Assembly: GCA_019095985.1 (NCBI GenBank)
Contig: CM032669.1
Location: forward strand, 9,998,270 to 10,062,269
Direction: 5' to 3'
DNA length: 64,000 nucleotides
DNA from: Streblospio benedicti
Taxonomy: Eukaryota; Annelida; Polychaeta; Spionida; Spionidae
Shown here: piece by piece, positions 44,280-56,934 of the stretch
Layout of the letters: every line of letters starts with the position of its first letter
Position numbering within the stretch: the first letter of the stretch is position 1
The notes under the pieces: generated by a model
What the model was told of the DNA's origin: nothing
Databases searched by the model: none
Seen by the model: the letters and a program-made list of their open reading frames with translations, nothing else
Made by a program: the position numbers and the translations under genes

Positions 44280-45029
44280 TTATGCCATTCTTGCAATCAG
44301 CTTGCAGATCAAATGCTGCTTCGTGGCAACAGCTGTCAGCCAAGTTTTGTCGTCTGAGTCATCTGAGCACTGGAAGGACGCCTTCCCCTTGTATGGCAAA
44401 GTTCGTTCAACCTGAGCCCCCCACCGACAGCCACCCCGACTTAATATCTTTGCCACACAACTCCACGCTGACATCTCAAGCAAGCGGGGGCACAACATGT
44501 TTTTCTACTTAATCTGGTCTTATTCCAGACAGGAAAAGACACGGCAAATCCAATTTCTCCAGAGAATCGGGCGTTTAGGACATGGAAGTAGTTCTTTTGT
44601 GAAGAGGTTTCAAGGGACCGTGTGCAGTGAAAATTGAAGGTTGGGATGTGCATGACCTGGTGGGTGATGTGGTGCAGGACTGTTAGGACTAGTGCTACTG
44701 CTGCTGCCGCCGCCGCCGCCGCCGCTGCACTCAACAAAGCCACCCTTATTAAGATATTTACTGATGATTGAGAAATAGTTGATATTGATAAAGTCAAAGT
44801 TTTCAGTAAATACACCGTTGTCACACAAAATTCATTGCCACACACGTGTGTGTTGGCTAGAATTCCAACACATATTCTTGAAATGATGCATCCATCTTAT
44901 TCAGTGCTGGTAGTTAGTAAACTTACAGCCTTCCTGGGCTTTTTTCACACAGTGTTCAACTACCACCGTCTATTTGGGGAGCTGTTAGAAGGGGAATTCA
45001 AAGCCTTAGAAGGTTGTCAGCGCTGTCTG
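44280..45029. other. Non-coding DNA with overlapping open frames
   Basis: Frames of 72-134 codons overlap on both strands, one ending in polyalanine from a GCC/GCT triplet tract (44693-44728). None has recognisable domains. The stretch 44300-44480 is less AT-rich and could hold an exon, but I cannot support one. Confidence 0.35.
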
Positions 45030-45125
45030 GAGGCGGGACACATGTCACGAGCCGGCCGCCAGTCATGTGACCCAGCCACATCTAATTGCTTGGACCGTTT
45101 TCAATACTCCGTCACATGGAAGGAA
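45030..45125. promoter_or_regulatory. E-box cluster including GTCATGTGAC
   Basis: GTCATGTGAC at 45062-45071 is a perfect MITF/TFE-type palindromic E-box. ACATGTCACG lies 20 bases before and GTCACATGG 40 bases after, with CpG-rich GAGCCGGCCGCC between. Three CANNTG sites with GTCA/TCAC flanks suggest a bHLH-zip target; inferred. Confidence 0.35.
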
Positions 45126-47939
45126 TGAGAATGCTGTGTGATGTGATAAAATAGGACAAAAGCTGTGAGTTGACTTACGAATTCGAACCGAGAAGAATCT
45201 TTTTTGATTCGCTTATGTCAATATATTATATCTCAGGCCATTGGAGTTGGTATTGGTTTATTTGGCAAAAGTTCATGAATCAATTAGTACATTGTATGTA
45301 TTTTGTTGAATCAATTGTGAATAAGACAACATCCATTTTTTATGGAACAAGTATTGTATGCTCCTCAGGAAGTTGATAGGAGCAATATACAGCGTGACAA
45401 GGATGTCCATGATCTGGTGTAAATGCTAAGTCACTAGAGCCCGACAACAGGGAATTACGACTATAAATAAGCACATTTTCATTTTTATATTGAGGATTTA
45501 TATTCACGAAAGGGAAAATTCCATTCCAACAGAAATAGGCATTTAAAAAGAAAAAAAGAACTATGCTTACAACTTTTTTTTATCCGTTATGTGGCCATTT
45601 TATCTTTCCCTATAAAGCGCCAGGCGGTAAAAGCTGGCTTTATGAGAAAACTATGTCATTCAAATTCGTCACCAAGAGATTTGCCAGCAGTTGTAAAGGA
45701 AGTCATTGAATTCTCTTTACACCAAATACAAATGCAATGCTCCTCAAAATAGTTTTCTTATCTTCATAATATATCATTTTCTGATTTTCAGTGAGAATTG
45801 TATAAGCTACGATTGTGTCATATATAGTGAACTATATTATTGGGACAGTATGAAGATAAATATCAATCTTGTTGAACACCATAAGCATTTTTCATTGTAC
45901 AATATAAGCTAGCAGTCTGAAAATTGTAATATTTGTACAAGGACAAATGAGATCTGGTAGAGGAATGTCATCACATTTCATGATGAACCATAATCCGAGC
46001 CTATCATTCACCACATCTGCTGCTAATATTCTTTTTAAACAGTGGATCAATAAAAGATGGGAAAATGTAAAAGATGGGAAAATACAAGTACAAGGGAAAA
46101 TACCAATGGAATGAATACAATTACGTGTACAGGCATATTTAAAACATGTTTTGATGATGAAATGCAATTCGATTTGTAGAACATAATGACATAAAGAACC
46201 CACTACACATTCTTTGTTTCATGTACACCTAAGAATCGTCTCCTAAATGAGACATTAAACTGTTCCAAAAGTATTAACTTTACTTTCAATGGTTTAAAGA
46301 AAATCAAAACATGTTCCAGCGGCTTGCTACACTTTTTATGGATTTTGCAATAAAAAGTAGATCTGGCTACGATTTGTGTTATCAGGAAGCAGTGTAATTG
46401 GTGGATGGCTCGCAGGGATTTCTACACACAGCCGAATCACTCACTCACGGGTATATTTTGATACAGCAATTGGTGGGCTGATAGCAAAGACGACATTGGA
46501 GAATCGAGCAATAGGGTTATCTTAAATTGGAGGGTATTGTGTGCAACTCAACTGTGTTTAATGGCAGCAACCACATTCTGATGGTTAAAAAGCTGCCGCT
46601 GTTCATAAATACTCGTATCGGAGTTGGCTTTGAATGCGATCTAGTCGTTTGAAAGCTATGTGATGTGTTGTTATAGGACTATTTTAAATGTTAATAATAA
46701 ATGGCAATACATATATGTATCTTTAATGTGTCACCATCCATATTATGATATAGAGCGCTAAGATGGAGCTTTTTCGTCGTGCTATTTTTACACAAATACT
46801 GAACTGGTACATGTTAAAACTAAATATCACTGTGTACATTGCTTGCTATATATATTCAGCAAATGGAAAGCACAAGTTGCAAAAACTGCATCCTCTTCCA
46901 ATTGTTTGTGCATTAATTATGAACACTAATGACCTTACAAACACCATAGCAACTTGTACTACGATGCTGGTGAGAGAGCTATCATGGACAGAAAGAAGCC
47001 TCGCTCGCAGGAAGCTGTGCCCAAATAAGGTAATTGGTGAGAAAAGGCTACAAAATGAGGAGGAACCCGTATCCGCATGAGCAATGAGCAAAACTTCGTC
47101 TCTTGTTGAGTGCAAAATTTCAATATCACTGCTTGTCTGATGTCAAAGTGAATGGCATCGCCCACAATCATAACGCACTTGCCACCTGTCAATGTGTCAC
47201 ACTGTTTTAATTTTCACCACTTGCTTGAAACTTTATTATTCTACAGATGGCATTTTTACTTGAAGAGCCTTGACATCATCTTTTATTGGTAATGTGTTTC
47301 TTCTGCTATATCCAGCTTGATTTTTTATGGCGTTCTGTTATCAAGAATACATCAGATTGAAATTCCCCCGAAAGGAATACATTATAAATGATACTACCCA
47401 TGTATGTAGTGTTACTGTATGTGAACTATCTATGTAGATGGCATTATCATATTTGTAATTCTTCCTGCCACTCACTGATAAAAGTCAAAGGAGCGAAAAG
47501 AGGAAAAGTCTGTATGTACTCCTTGTCGCGGTGATGGCAGCCATGTTGGCAGCCCTGTTTGGCAGCCATGTCATATTCTGGCATTCGCCTAATGAAAATC
47601 TGCACATGAGAACGCTGAGAATCAATCGAAATACATCTACTTGGTTACTGCAGTTCTATCCTCTAAGTCCTTTGCCATAAATGCGCTTCCTCCTCTTATA
47701 TCAAAGATTCTCTGCATTAGTTTTACTCTCTAAAATCAGATCTTATATGCATTAGTAAAAGTGTTTGCAATTAACTGTTTTAGTGCTATAGCAACTGTGC
47801 ATTCACACCAGGTCATTGGCATCTTTGTAACATTCTATTGCTTTTTTAACACCACTGGGAGCCTCCAACACAAGTTTGCTACCTTATTCCATGGTGTTAA
47901 TCAGTCACTTGCTTGCCCTTTGCGTATAACATGAAGGTA
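45126..47939. other. Non-coding DNA, 2.8 kb
   Basis: There is no supported gene. Small direct repeats GGCAGCCATGTTGGCAGCCC occur near 47537-47575. 46330-46600 is balanced and repeat-free and could be regulatory. A 105-codon frame at 46763-47080 has no motif. Confidence 0.35.
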
Positions 47940-48060
47940 TCACAGAGAAGCGTGTCTCATGTTAGGGATTAGTGCTCAACACCCACCATCTGACCTGATC
48001 AGGAATCAAACTGCCAACATTCTGTTGCCTTGACTCCCTAGTCATTCAGTTACGAAAGCA
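47940..48060 (-). mobile_element. Possible tRNA-derived SINE remnant
   Basis: The reverse complement reads GACTAGGGAGTCAAGGCAAC followed about 20 bases later by GGCAGTTTGATTCC, the order A-box-like then B-box-like of a tRNA. Both boxes are degenerate and no tail or target duplication is visible. Confidence 0.35.
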
Positions 48061-49049
48061 TGTTAGGTGATCTCATGGTTGTGTCTGTCCATGTGAATAC
48101 TTGTAATTAATCTCTACAAGTATAGTCATTTGCTGTTTCGTAGCCCGTTCCCTTTGTCTACAAAGTGTTACACTGACATATGTAGTGCATGAGAGTATAG
48201 CTTATTATAAATTTCAGTGTATACTTATTTAAAAGTAGTACGAGTCGCCTCAATCTATATCATATATGCATTCAATTCAGTACATGTGTTTGGGGAAAAA
48301 CGTATAATGTGAGTACACCAAAGGCTTAATCTAATTCTCTGGTGATATCTAGTAGTGTTAAGTGTTCTTTGCATTTCAGAAACTATATGCTTTACGCTAA
48401 AAAGTGAAAACGTCATTGTGGTAATGCTATTGCCTAATCATTTTATGTGAAGCGATTTGAAGTGATTGTCAACCACCAATACCTACATATTTTGGTCTTG
48501 TGCCACAGTGACACTTTTGCAATGAAGGTCTGACATGTGCACATCATGTGAGAGAGGTGGCACCCAATCGATTCCCAACTCAGGTAGCTCATGTAAATGT
48601 AAATGCAGGTGCTTTATAGTCCAATTACTCTGTGAACCGAATACACTTAGCAGTGGTAATGTATACCAATTCATCAACCCTCTCCACACATGTTATGTTT
48701 GGATGGTGCGGATGTATCACTAACCCAAGTCTATTGTGGGGGCATGCATCAATGCCACGGGCAAAATACATTAAGGTACAGGTGTCTGCAGCCAATCAAA
48801 TCAAGCTAATTTGCATATTTCTATTTGAAAAAGGGTTTGCATTGAGGATCTGCACAATAGCGAGTTTTACTCTACTAAAACTACCAGACATAATATCCTA
48901 TAAACGCCTCTTAATATAAACAACCTTTACCACTCATCAAATTAAAAAAAAACAATGCCACATGCCAATTTCACAGTATCATATTCAAAGTTAAAATCCA
49001 CATACGCAAACATGCAACACAGGCGATGTACCATCACTGACCACGTGGT
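48061..49049. other. Non-coding DNA
   Basis: I see no gene. Confidence 0.4.
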
Positions 49050-49260
49050 TGAGGTGTGAGGGACGATCGATAGCGACCTCCCGCGGCGGCGCCACAAACT
49101 ACCTGACTCGCCATTGATTTTCATTTAGGAGACAAGAGCCACAAACATGTACACAGCGGGTGACGGATGTGGCCCTGGTCTGCTTGAGAGATGACAGGGT
49201 CCGGCGGGGACGCCTCATTTGTATATGGTTATGTTCATGGATTGTTGACATATGTTTTGT
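49050..49260. promoter_or_regulatory. CpG-rich candidate regulatory element
   Basis: CCTCCCGCGGCGGCGCCAC (about 49077-49095) is a small CpG patch, followed by GCCATTGATTTTCATTTAGG and a POU-like CATTTGTATATG. No coding signal; role inferred. Confidence 0.25.
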
Positions 49261-49320
49261 ATGCTTTTGTTACGGTTGGGGGATTACATTTTATTTGCAT
49301 CATCTATTATCCTCTTTAAG

Positions 49321-49387
49321 TTGTTGCTGTAGGTGGTGGTGTGGTGGTTGCTTCTGCTGCTTCTGCTTCTGCTGGTGTTGTTGTTGT

Positions 49388-49418
<31 letters not shown>

Positions 49419-49419
49419 C

Positions 49420-49475
<56 letters not shown>

Positions 49476-49492
49476 CTTGTTGTTGTTGCAGC
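49321..49492 (+). repeat. Compound (TTG)n/(CTG)n triplet tract
   Basis: Starts with irregular GTT, GGT and CTG units, then CTG x6 and TTG runs interrupted by TTC. It yields polyleucine, polyvaline, polycysteine and polyasparagine frames, none a gene. Confidence 0.9.
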
Positions 49493-50429
49493 TTCTAATG
49501 TGGTTGTTCTTCATGTTCGTCATTGCTGTTGTTCATCCTATTCATTTTAATTCGCTTTGGTAGGTGCGGGGATGGGTTGTGAGTGTCAAGTTCAAGGGTA
49601 GAGAAGAATCCTTGTAAATATCAGATGCATTACATTCGAGACTCGTGTTACGGATCTATCCATCATAAACGCAACTCAAAACCGCTGTGACATTTACATA
49701 CATACACTGCCCTGCCATTTTCCGCTGAAGCAATGCTCGCTGCACATTTTTGCTGCTATTTCCACGTTGCTAAACAACACCGCCATTTTAGCTTCATCTC
49801 CTGCCCACCCTCCCCTAACTCTATTCCTGTGGAGCACACAACAGCACCACAACAATATGAACAAGGACAATGACACCTCCCCTTCAATGACAGCTTCCTC
49901 AACTGAACAACTACAGCCTATTTCTGTAGCCAAACGCCTGCTCCTCTGAAGGTCACAGCTTCCCGCCCATGTGACCATCAATATGCTGTTTACTTACGGC
50001 CGTAAGTAGTCCATGTCTTCAGAAAAGTCAATAAGTAGCAAGCCTCTGATGTTTTCAAAACACGATCAGGTTCTGGTGCAGTAGAACTTCTTGAGCATGA
50101 GCCTATTTCATGCAACTTAAATTTGGAGCTAAGGTACATGGGGGCGCTGGTAAGGAGGGGGGCCTGCAAGTTGTGGGGGAGTCAACATATGCAGATAATT
50201 CCGGCAGATGTCACCAATATACACGTGATAGACATACGTAAAAAAAAAACGTCCACAGCAACACTTCACGTGTACCAACCCATATATTGCACAAGGAAAG
50301 AATAATTTATTGAAGTATCTATCGTGTACAGTGTGTCATGAGCCATACTATAGTGCAGAAACTTCAATTCGTATCACATCTATAATATGTCTATCGTTGT
50401 ATAATCCCAAACCTTTTTACAGACACATT
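49493..50429. other. Non-coding DNA
   Basis: There is no supported gene. Overlapping frames at 49694-49981 have no recognised domain. Confidence 0.4.
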
Positions 50430-50515
50430 CCCCAACCCCCTTGAGACGACCACCTCTCTAATGAGACCACTTGTGGCCAGTTCTTCGGTGGTCTTCATAG
50501 TGAGGTTCTACTGTA
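50430..50515 (-). repeat. One end of a TACAGTAGAACC-type element
   Basis: On the minus strand TACAGTAGAACCTCACTATG, then AAGACCACCGAAGAACTGG and GGTCTCATTAGAGAGGTGGTC-like sequence; the same family as 13388-13626. The other end is not seen. Confidence 0.5.
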
Positions 50516-50862
50516 TGTTCTGCAGTGCCCAAGCTACCACCAAATAACCTAGCAACAGACATACCAAGGTGTCCACTGTACTGTCTTGTTGTCTGAATCT
50601 GAATGAAATACATTGCAGGTTCCAAAGAGGGGGGAAACGTACATAACGGGTGTTGGGCGGTGGCGGCTAGTGTTGTCCGTTAAAGGTCATTCCTTCCTCC
50701 CCCACCTGCGGGCGGCGGCGGCGGCCGCAGGAGGCTGACCTTTACCGCTCACCGCAGCTGCCTGCTAAGTGGGCACGCAAGACTACTGCAGCAGCGGTAA
50801 GGTACTGTAGTGGCAAATGGCAGTGACAAAAAGAGGGCTTAGATACTGCTGCAATGGGTATG

Positions 50863-50962
50863 NNNNNNNNNNNNNNNNNNNNNNNNNNNNNNNNNNNNNN
50901 NNNNNNNNNNNNNNNNNNNNNNNNNNNNNNNNNNNNNNNNNNNNNNNNNNNNNNNNNNNNNN
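50863..50962. other. Assembly gap, 100 N
   Basis: Exactly 100 unknown bases. The sequence after it repeats, in corrupted form, the sequence before it. Confidence 1.
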
Positions 50963-51360
50963 AGTTTGTTCTATTTGGGGTTTTTTGGTTCCTACGGGTT
51001 TTTGGCCCCAAGGGCTTACCACCAAAAATTTGAAAAATTTTTTTAAGAAAACCCCCCAAGGCCCCAAATAACCAAAGGGGGTGGTCCAAATTTTTTGTTA
51101 CTGTCGTTGCCTGAACCCTCCCAAAAATTTTTTTTTCCCAATTAAAAATTTTTCCAAGGGAAACGTACAAACGGGTGTGGGCGGTGGGGCTGGGGTTTTT
51201 CCGAAAAAGGGCCTTTTTTCCCCCCACCTGGGGGGCTGGCCCCGAGGAGGCACCTTTACCGTCACCCGCTGCCGCTGGGGGCCCCAAAGACTCCGCGGGT
51301 GGTCGTATGGCAAATGGCGTGACAAAAAAAGGGGGGTTTAATCTGCTGCAATTTGATGCA
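50963..51360 (+). other. Low-quality duplicate of 50500-50862, likely not real
   Basis: Words recur in order: CTTACCACCAAA against GCTACCACCAAAT, TTACTGTCGTTGCCTGAA against GTACTGTCTTGTTGTCTGAA, GAAACGTACAAACGGGTG against GAAACGTACATAACGGGTG, ATGGCAAATGGCGTGACAAA against TGGCAAATGGCAGTGACAAA. Single bases are swollen into runs of 4-10 (CCCCCC, TTTTTTTTT, GGGGGG), as in the poor tail of a sequencing read. The 181-codon minus frame spanning the gap (51287-50742) is therefore spurious. Confidence 0.85.
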
Positions 51361-51461
51361 TTTAATTTGGTGGTTTTTTTTAAAGAACTTGGAAAATTAT
51401 TTTTAGTTGTGTGTAACTATATAATTATTATTATTATAACGCTTTCCCACAGTCGAAACAA

Positions 51462-52329
51462 AAAATAACGGTTTATAGGTCATTGACTTGAAAATACGAA
51501 CAAAATCGTATGCTTCAATAATGGATGAAATAAATGTTGCTAGGTTAAGTACTGTTATAAAAGATATAATAAATATCAAGTCCGTGTTTTTTTTATCATA
51601 CACGTGTTTGTGTACTAGGGCATAAGCCCTAGATTTAAACAATATGTAAATATACATTGATACAATCGATCAAATGTGTAGTTAGTTAAATTGAGGAAAG
51701 AAATGCAATATTTTCAATGCAAACGGCATATTTGTACATGGCCTCCAAAGTATCTGTCACCACAAAAGCAACATTAATACTTTTCTTTAGAACACAATCA
51801 ACTCTGCATTAATTTAAATTTATTTAGTCAGTTATTAGTCGTCCCATTCTAAGTTTATCGCTTATACACGATTAGATTATAATTTCAACAGACTAATAGC
51901 TCAAGAAACAAATACTTAGGCGTGCAAATAATGATAGTGTCTGTTTACTGATTTAATTGGTATACTAATTTCTTCTCAAATGGAACATTATTTGGCGGTT
52001 GGTTAGTACATGACCAACCATTAAGAATGAATAGAAACCCATAGATATTGAATAGTACAGTTCTTGACAAACTACAATAGTTTCTCACCCCCGGGGAATA
52101 TACAGTTCATCACTTTCGTAGAGCAGGCAGACATGCTTATCACTTACATTGTTGTTTATTTGCCTGATCTGCACCTATTTTACATGTAGATGCCATGTTA
52201 AGCATACGTTAGATAGAAATACTGTTTGGTTTTACACAGCGTAGAAAGGTGGTGTAAAAATAACTGTAAACATATTATATATACACAGTCAGTGATATAT
52301 ACTTTAGAAAATCATTCTTCTTATCTGCT
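51462..52329 (+). repeat. Repeated block R3, copy 1
   Basis: Runs from AAAATAACGGTTTATAGGTC to AAATCATTCTTCTTATCTGC. The same order of words is at 52916-54369 and, partly, at 57725-58198. It lacks the segment GTGGAGT...TCGAATGGGATAC present in the other two. No coding frame. Confidence 0.85.
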
Positions 52330-52408
52330 GTGATATGGTCATCATCACTATCAACATTATTAGTTTCATCTGAACTACATGTTATTATCCGATTCTTGTT
52401 TTGTTTAT
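52330..52408. other. Spacer before the CAG tract
   Basis: Unique sequence between the end of R3 copy 1 and the triplet repeat. Confidence 0.4.
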
Positions 52409-52525
<117 letters not shown>

Positions 52526-52915
52526 AACTAACGTGGACACAATACTCATCCTTGTCTATTTCAGGCCTCTTGTCGAATTCACGATTTCTTGAAAATAAAC
52601 TCATCGTACTAAAATATACATTTTCGTGAAAGATCATTCACTACTTCAACCAGCACAAATTTGCTTTGGCTGCCAATCAGCACGGGTAAACCGTGTGAAC
52701 TGGGGCTTGTACCACTTATGCTACGGGTACTAGTTCCTGTAGCTTTAAAGAATTCCACTATTCATACAGACACCCGGTCATAGATTGTGATGTACTTTCA
52801 GCATGTTATCTTACCAGGCAGGAAGAGAAAATAATTTGATAAGCAATTGATTGTAAAATGATAGATATATAATTGAGTTTATAGCGCACTGAGTTAAAAA
52901 CATAAATGGCATCTT

Positions 52916-54369
52916 AAAATAACGGTTTATAGTTCATTGACTTGAAACTATGAACAAAATCGTATGCTTCAATATTGGATGAAATAAATGTGGCTATGTT
53001 AAGTACTATTATAATAGATGAAATGAATATTATGCAAATTTATGGTATTTCTTGATTACAATTGATTGCAATAGAAAGTCCATGGCTTTTTATCATAAAC
53101 GTGTATGTTTACTAGGGCATCGGCATTAGATTTAAACAAAACATACATTGATATAATCGATCAAATGTGTAGTTAGTTAAATGAAATATTGAGGAAATAA
53201 ATGGATTATTTTCAATGCAAACGACATATTTGTACATGGACTCCAAAGTATCTGTCACCACAAAAGCAACATTAATATGTGAAATATAATATTTAATTAC
53301 TTTACACTCAAGAAATTCATGAATTTGAGGAGAAAACATCAGAATGAATCAGCATCAATATATCCAGCAAAAAGATATTTTTGTTGCCATATAATAGTAT
53401 CGAATAACAGATAATAATCAGTATCAGTTTCAAATCCAATAATCAATTTTGCTGCTTGGGTGGAATATTGATTATTTTTGCTGGCTAAGTGCATTGAATA
53501 TCATTAAAAATGTCATAAAAGCGCTTCTAGAAAGCAAAATTTAATTGCCAGATCGCCCAAAATCGAATCACTTCAGTGTCGCCTCATATTTCATAGTCGT
53601 GTAAAGTTTGAACAAAATCGGTGCAACGGCTAAAGCTCTAGCTTGTCCGCAGACATACATACATAGTTAGTTACATAGTTACATAGTTAGTTAGTTAGTT
53701 ACTTACAAACGAACGAAACACAATGCTTGCTTCAGCAGCTGAGCTGAAGCGACGCAATAATGTGGAGTACATTGTGCATAGAATCTATTTTCTTTTTCGA
53801 ATGGGATACTTTTCTTTAGAACACAATCAATTCTGCATCTATTTAACTTTATTTAGTCAGTTATTTGTCGTCTCATTTTAAGTTTATCTCTAATACATGA
53901 TTAGATTATAATTTCAACAGACTAATAGCTAAAAAAACGACTACTTAGGTGTACAAATAATGATGGTATCTGTTTGCTGATGTGAGTGGCATCACAACTT
54001 AATTCAAAATTTATGTAACTTATCATTGTTTGGGGCTTGGTCAGTACATGACCAGGCATTCAGAATAAGTAAATATCCATAGATCTTGAACAACACAGTT
54101 CTTGACAAACTATGTCTTTTTATTTCTCAACTCCTTAGGGAGTGTACAGTACATCACTTCCGTAGAGCAGGCATGCTTATCACTCACATTAGTGTTCACT
54201 TGCCTGATCTGCACCTATTTCACGTGTAGGTGCCATGTTATGCATATGTTAGATGGAAATACTGTTTAGTTTATACAGACGTAGAAAGGTGATGTAAAAA
54301 TGAATGTTAAAATATTATATATACACAGTCAGTGATATAGTTTAGAAAATCATTCTTCTTATCTGCTAA
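52916..54369 (+). repeat. Repeated block R3, copy 2, with inserted element
   Basis: Left part 52916-53290 matches copy 1 from AAAATAACGG to GCAACATTAATA; right part 53757-54369 matches copies 1 and 3. A 3'-fragment of the TGCGTCGCT-ended element sits between (53310-53756). Confidence 0.85.
53310..53756 (+). mobile_element. TGCGTCGCT element, 5'-truncated copy
   Basis: Matches 8758-9656 from GAAATT(C/T)ATGAATTTGAGG to the end AGCGACGCA (53748-53756), but the left inverted repeat and about 60 bases are missing and the internal AGTT microsatellite differs in length. Confidence 0.75.
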
Positions 54370-55189
54370 CACAAAAAATAGCATGGAAGCAAACATTTTG
54401 CAGTTACTGGTTTTCATTTTCACGAAAGTGTGGTTGGCACACATACATTTAGCTTAGCAATATTACATAAATTGTCCCGTATGAATAGAAAAATCCTTAA
54501 AGCTACGGGAGCCCGTACCTGTGGTCAGTATGTACATCTACATGTAGATTTTGCAATCTTATGATTGGTTGTTTCTTTGCTGGTGATAAATCTGAGTGGC
54601 ACTGATGCCAATTCTATAAAAATGTGCCTTTTAGAAATTTAGACCTATGTGCATATATTGTAAGACGGGTGTAAAAGAGATTACCGTGAACCAACGATGA
54701 ACATGATACTGGACATTGCCATGGACAAAATACCCTGGTTTACAGCCAGTTTTATGCGTGGTGTGCGCCACCAAATGATGTGATAAGGCACGACAAGAAC
54801 CAATAACACATCGCCCTTGATGACGATAAACACCAGGAGGGACTATAACATGATCAGTGCGTGCACTAAAGGGCCGTGGAGTCACACTATGTGCACGTGG
54901 GCTGCGCAGTATTCTGTCAATGACCGTATACATGGCACAAGGAACTACCAGATCTAGTGTATTTTAACAGGAGGGGGAAATATATCTATTTTGAGATGTG
55001 ATAATGGCCCTTGATTTTTTATTAGAAATGAGAATGGGGTCAATTTTCCTTAAGAATTTTGAGAAATTGAAAAATTTATAAATTGTGAAATGAGAATGGT
55101 TCGAAAATTAGTGAGAATGGCCCTGGACTTTTGCTGAGACTTGAGAATGGGGTAGGCTATATTCTTCCCTCAAACAGGCTTGAGGTGGA
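54370..55189. other. Non-coding DNA, one open frame on the minus strand
   Basis: A 100-codon minus frame (54933-54631) has balanced composition (for example GRCVIGSCRALSHHLVAHTT, then KTGCKPGYFVHGNVQYHVHRW-like sequence) but no domain or splice sites I can defend. From 54990 to 55150 the words GAGAATGG and TGAGAATGGGGT repeat irregularly. Confidence 0.3.
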
Positions 55190-55345
55190 TGAGGTTTGGG
55201 GTGGGTGGGGTTCATATTTGGGATCCTGTGGGTTATGTACACGCAGTCGATATCGGATATGCCAAACCCCCATGAAAATGGAATGTATTGATTGAAAAGA
55301 GGGTAGTGGGTGAGGTGGGGGGGGGGAGGGGATGGGGTGCTCGTC
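55190..55345 (-). repeat. Dispersed repeat R1, inverted copy
   Basis: Minus strand: TACATTCCATTTTCATGGGG, GTTTGGCATATCCGATATCG, then GGATCCCAAATATGAACCC. It is diverged from the 61795 copy but collinear. Confidence 0.55.
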
Positions 55346-55558
55346 CGTCTGAGACCTGCCTACGACATGCAGGATAAACACAGTACACATTGTGAGCCCT
55401 GTGTGTGTTAACTGTGGTGTGGCATGTATTACCATAATCAGAAAAAAAGATGAGGAGTGAAATAAGAAAAGCAGGAAGAGTGGGATTATCAAGGAGTAGT
55501 ACAGCAAATGAAAGATCTTAAAACATAATGAGCGTCCTGGTTCTAGGACATGACCGCC

Positions 55559-55741
55559 CTATAGAGAACCTTGTTGTATCGATTTTTGCTTATCTCGAAT
55601 GTTGCGTTATCTCGAGGTACATACAATCTCCCTTCAACAACATTATACGAAGAAAACAAAAACATATCGCTTTGTGAATTATCTCAAATTTTGATTAACA
55701 TATATCGAGCACCAGCTTCAAGATAACCAGTTTCTACTGTA
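55559..55741 (-). mobile_element. pogo-like MITE with TATCTCGA words
   Basis: The right end GATAACCAGTTTCTACTGTA (reverse complement TACAGTAGAAACTGGTTATC) pairs with a decayed left end AGAGAACCTTGTTGTATCGA. Internal TTATCTCGAATG and TTATCTCGAGGT repeats resemble those at 57221. TA-target pogo/Tigger type inferred. Confidence 0.6.
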
Positions 55742-56519
55742 CAAAGACACAGATCAAGATCTATAAATACAGTAAAAAATGACTACAAGCGCAGGAGCAT
55801 ATATTTAGCAGGTTGGTCCGGAGGCCGCCATAAAGACGACATTGCGCCCAGTGAAATGCCCAATATCTGTTGTCTTGAAGAGAACATCTTGTTTCATTGC
55901 CCTATTTATGGCGGGGCTGGCGTAAAAAGTCCATAGCTCGGCCATGTCCTAGTTACCGGCTACTGCCATACTGCTGCCGAGGCACACTAGTCACTTCCTC
56001 ACCGTGTGGTGATCTTACTCTATTTTTTTGTTTTATTATCTACAGAATACTCGCAAAAACATTTTTTTAGTGGGGGTTGCACACATAGGATCGCGAAGTC
56101 TCTTAGAGATGCAAAAAAAACACATGAAAATATTTTTTTTAAATTACTTTGGCTATCAGTTTGTTGATATCATGATAACATTATGTATTGCATTTACAGA
56201 TACTATATATTTGTATAGAGTACACTGAACATTACTACGGGCTTATATGTATCTACTACAGTGTAGCAGTTCAGCATAAATTCGTGCATCCCGCCCGTCT
56301 ACATAGCTGGCCCCCTACTGCAGCCGACGCACGCGCTGTGTCACTGACATTTGGGGACTAATAAGCTGTCACGTGCCTTAAATTAATGTCATGCGCTTGA
56401 AATTATGGTTAGCATTAGATAGATCATACCGTTGCTCATAGTAATACGTAGCTAGGTGAAAAGCAAATGTAGATGGGGGGTGGGGGTGGGGGGTGGGGAT
56501 TGCAACTTCACGCTGTGTG
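55742..56519. other. Non-coding DNA
   Basis: There is no supported gene. Confidence 0.4.
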
Positions 56520-56650
56520 GGGAAAAGGTTTTACAGAGGGATGTGGGATTTCAAATATGTGGGATGTGGGACGGGATGTTGAAACATTGTGTGTGTGTGC
56601 GTCCGTGCGTGCGTGTGGAAAACACCAATAAGGGGGATGTTGGAAGTAAG
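56520..56650 (+). repeat. Dispersed repeat R2, copy
   Basis: GAGGGATGTGGGATTTCAAA, TATGTGGGATGTGGGACGGG and, later, GGGGGATGTTGGAAGTAAGGC match R2 units. A short TGTGTG/CGTGCG stretch interrupts it. Confidence 0.6.
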
Positions 56651-56934
56651 GCAAAAAATGAGGCGTACAAGATTGTGTTTACCACTTACATGAGAGCTTT
56701 GGCAAGCCAGCCACCCATAACACACCATTCAAGAATCCTATGTTTCCTTCACACCACTCCCCCCTCAAAGAACTTCCTTCCCTAAGAGTAAACGTCTGGA
56801 TCATTTTCTCTCTGCAGCAGATGATACTAAACACAAAAGCAATTGTATTCCCCTCTCCTCCCCATCTCCTAAAACCCCCCCATCGTAAATCACACTGATA
56901 AAACAGATGCAGCATCTACTTTATTAGAAAGCTG

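Noticed and set aside
44441-44845. 134-codon minus frame with polyalanine
   Set aside because: Alanines come from a short GCC/GCT triplet tract and the rest has no domain.
49160-49563. Polycysteine, polyleucine, polyvaline and polyasparagine frames
   Set aside because: All are translations of the TTG/CTG triplet tract.
50742-51287. 181-codon minus frame spanning the gap
   Set aside because: It runs through 100 N and corrupted base calls that duplicate the left flank.
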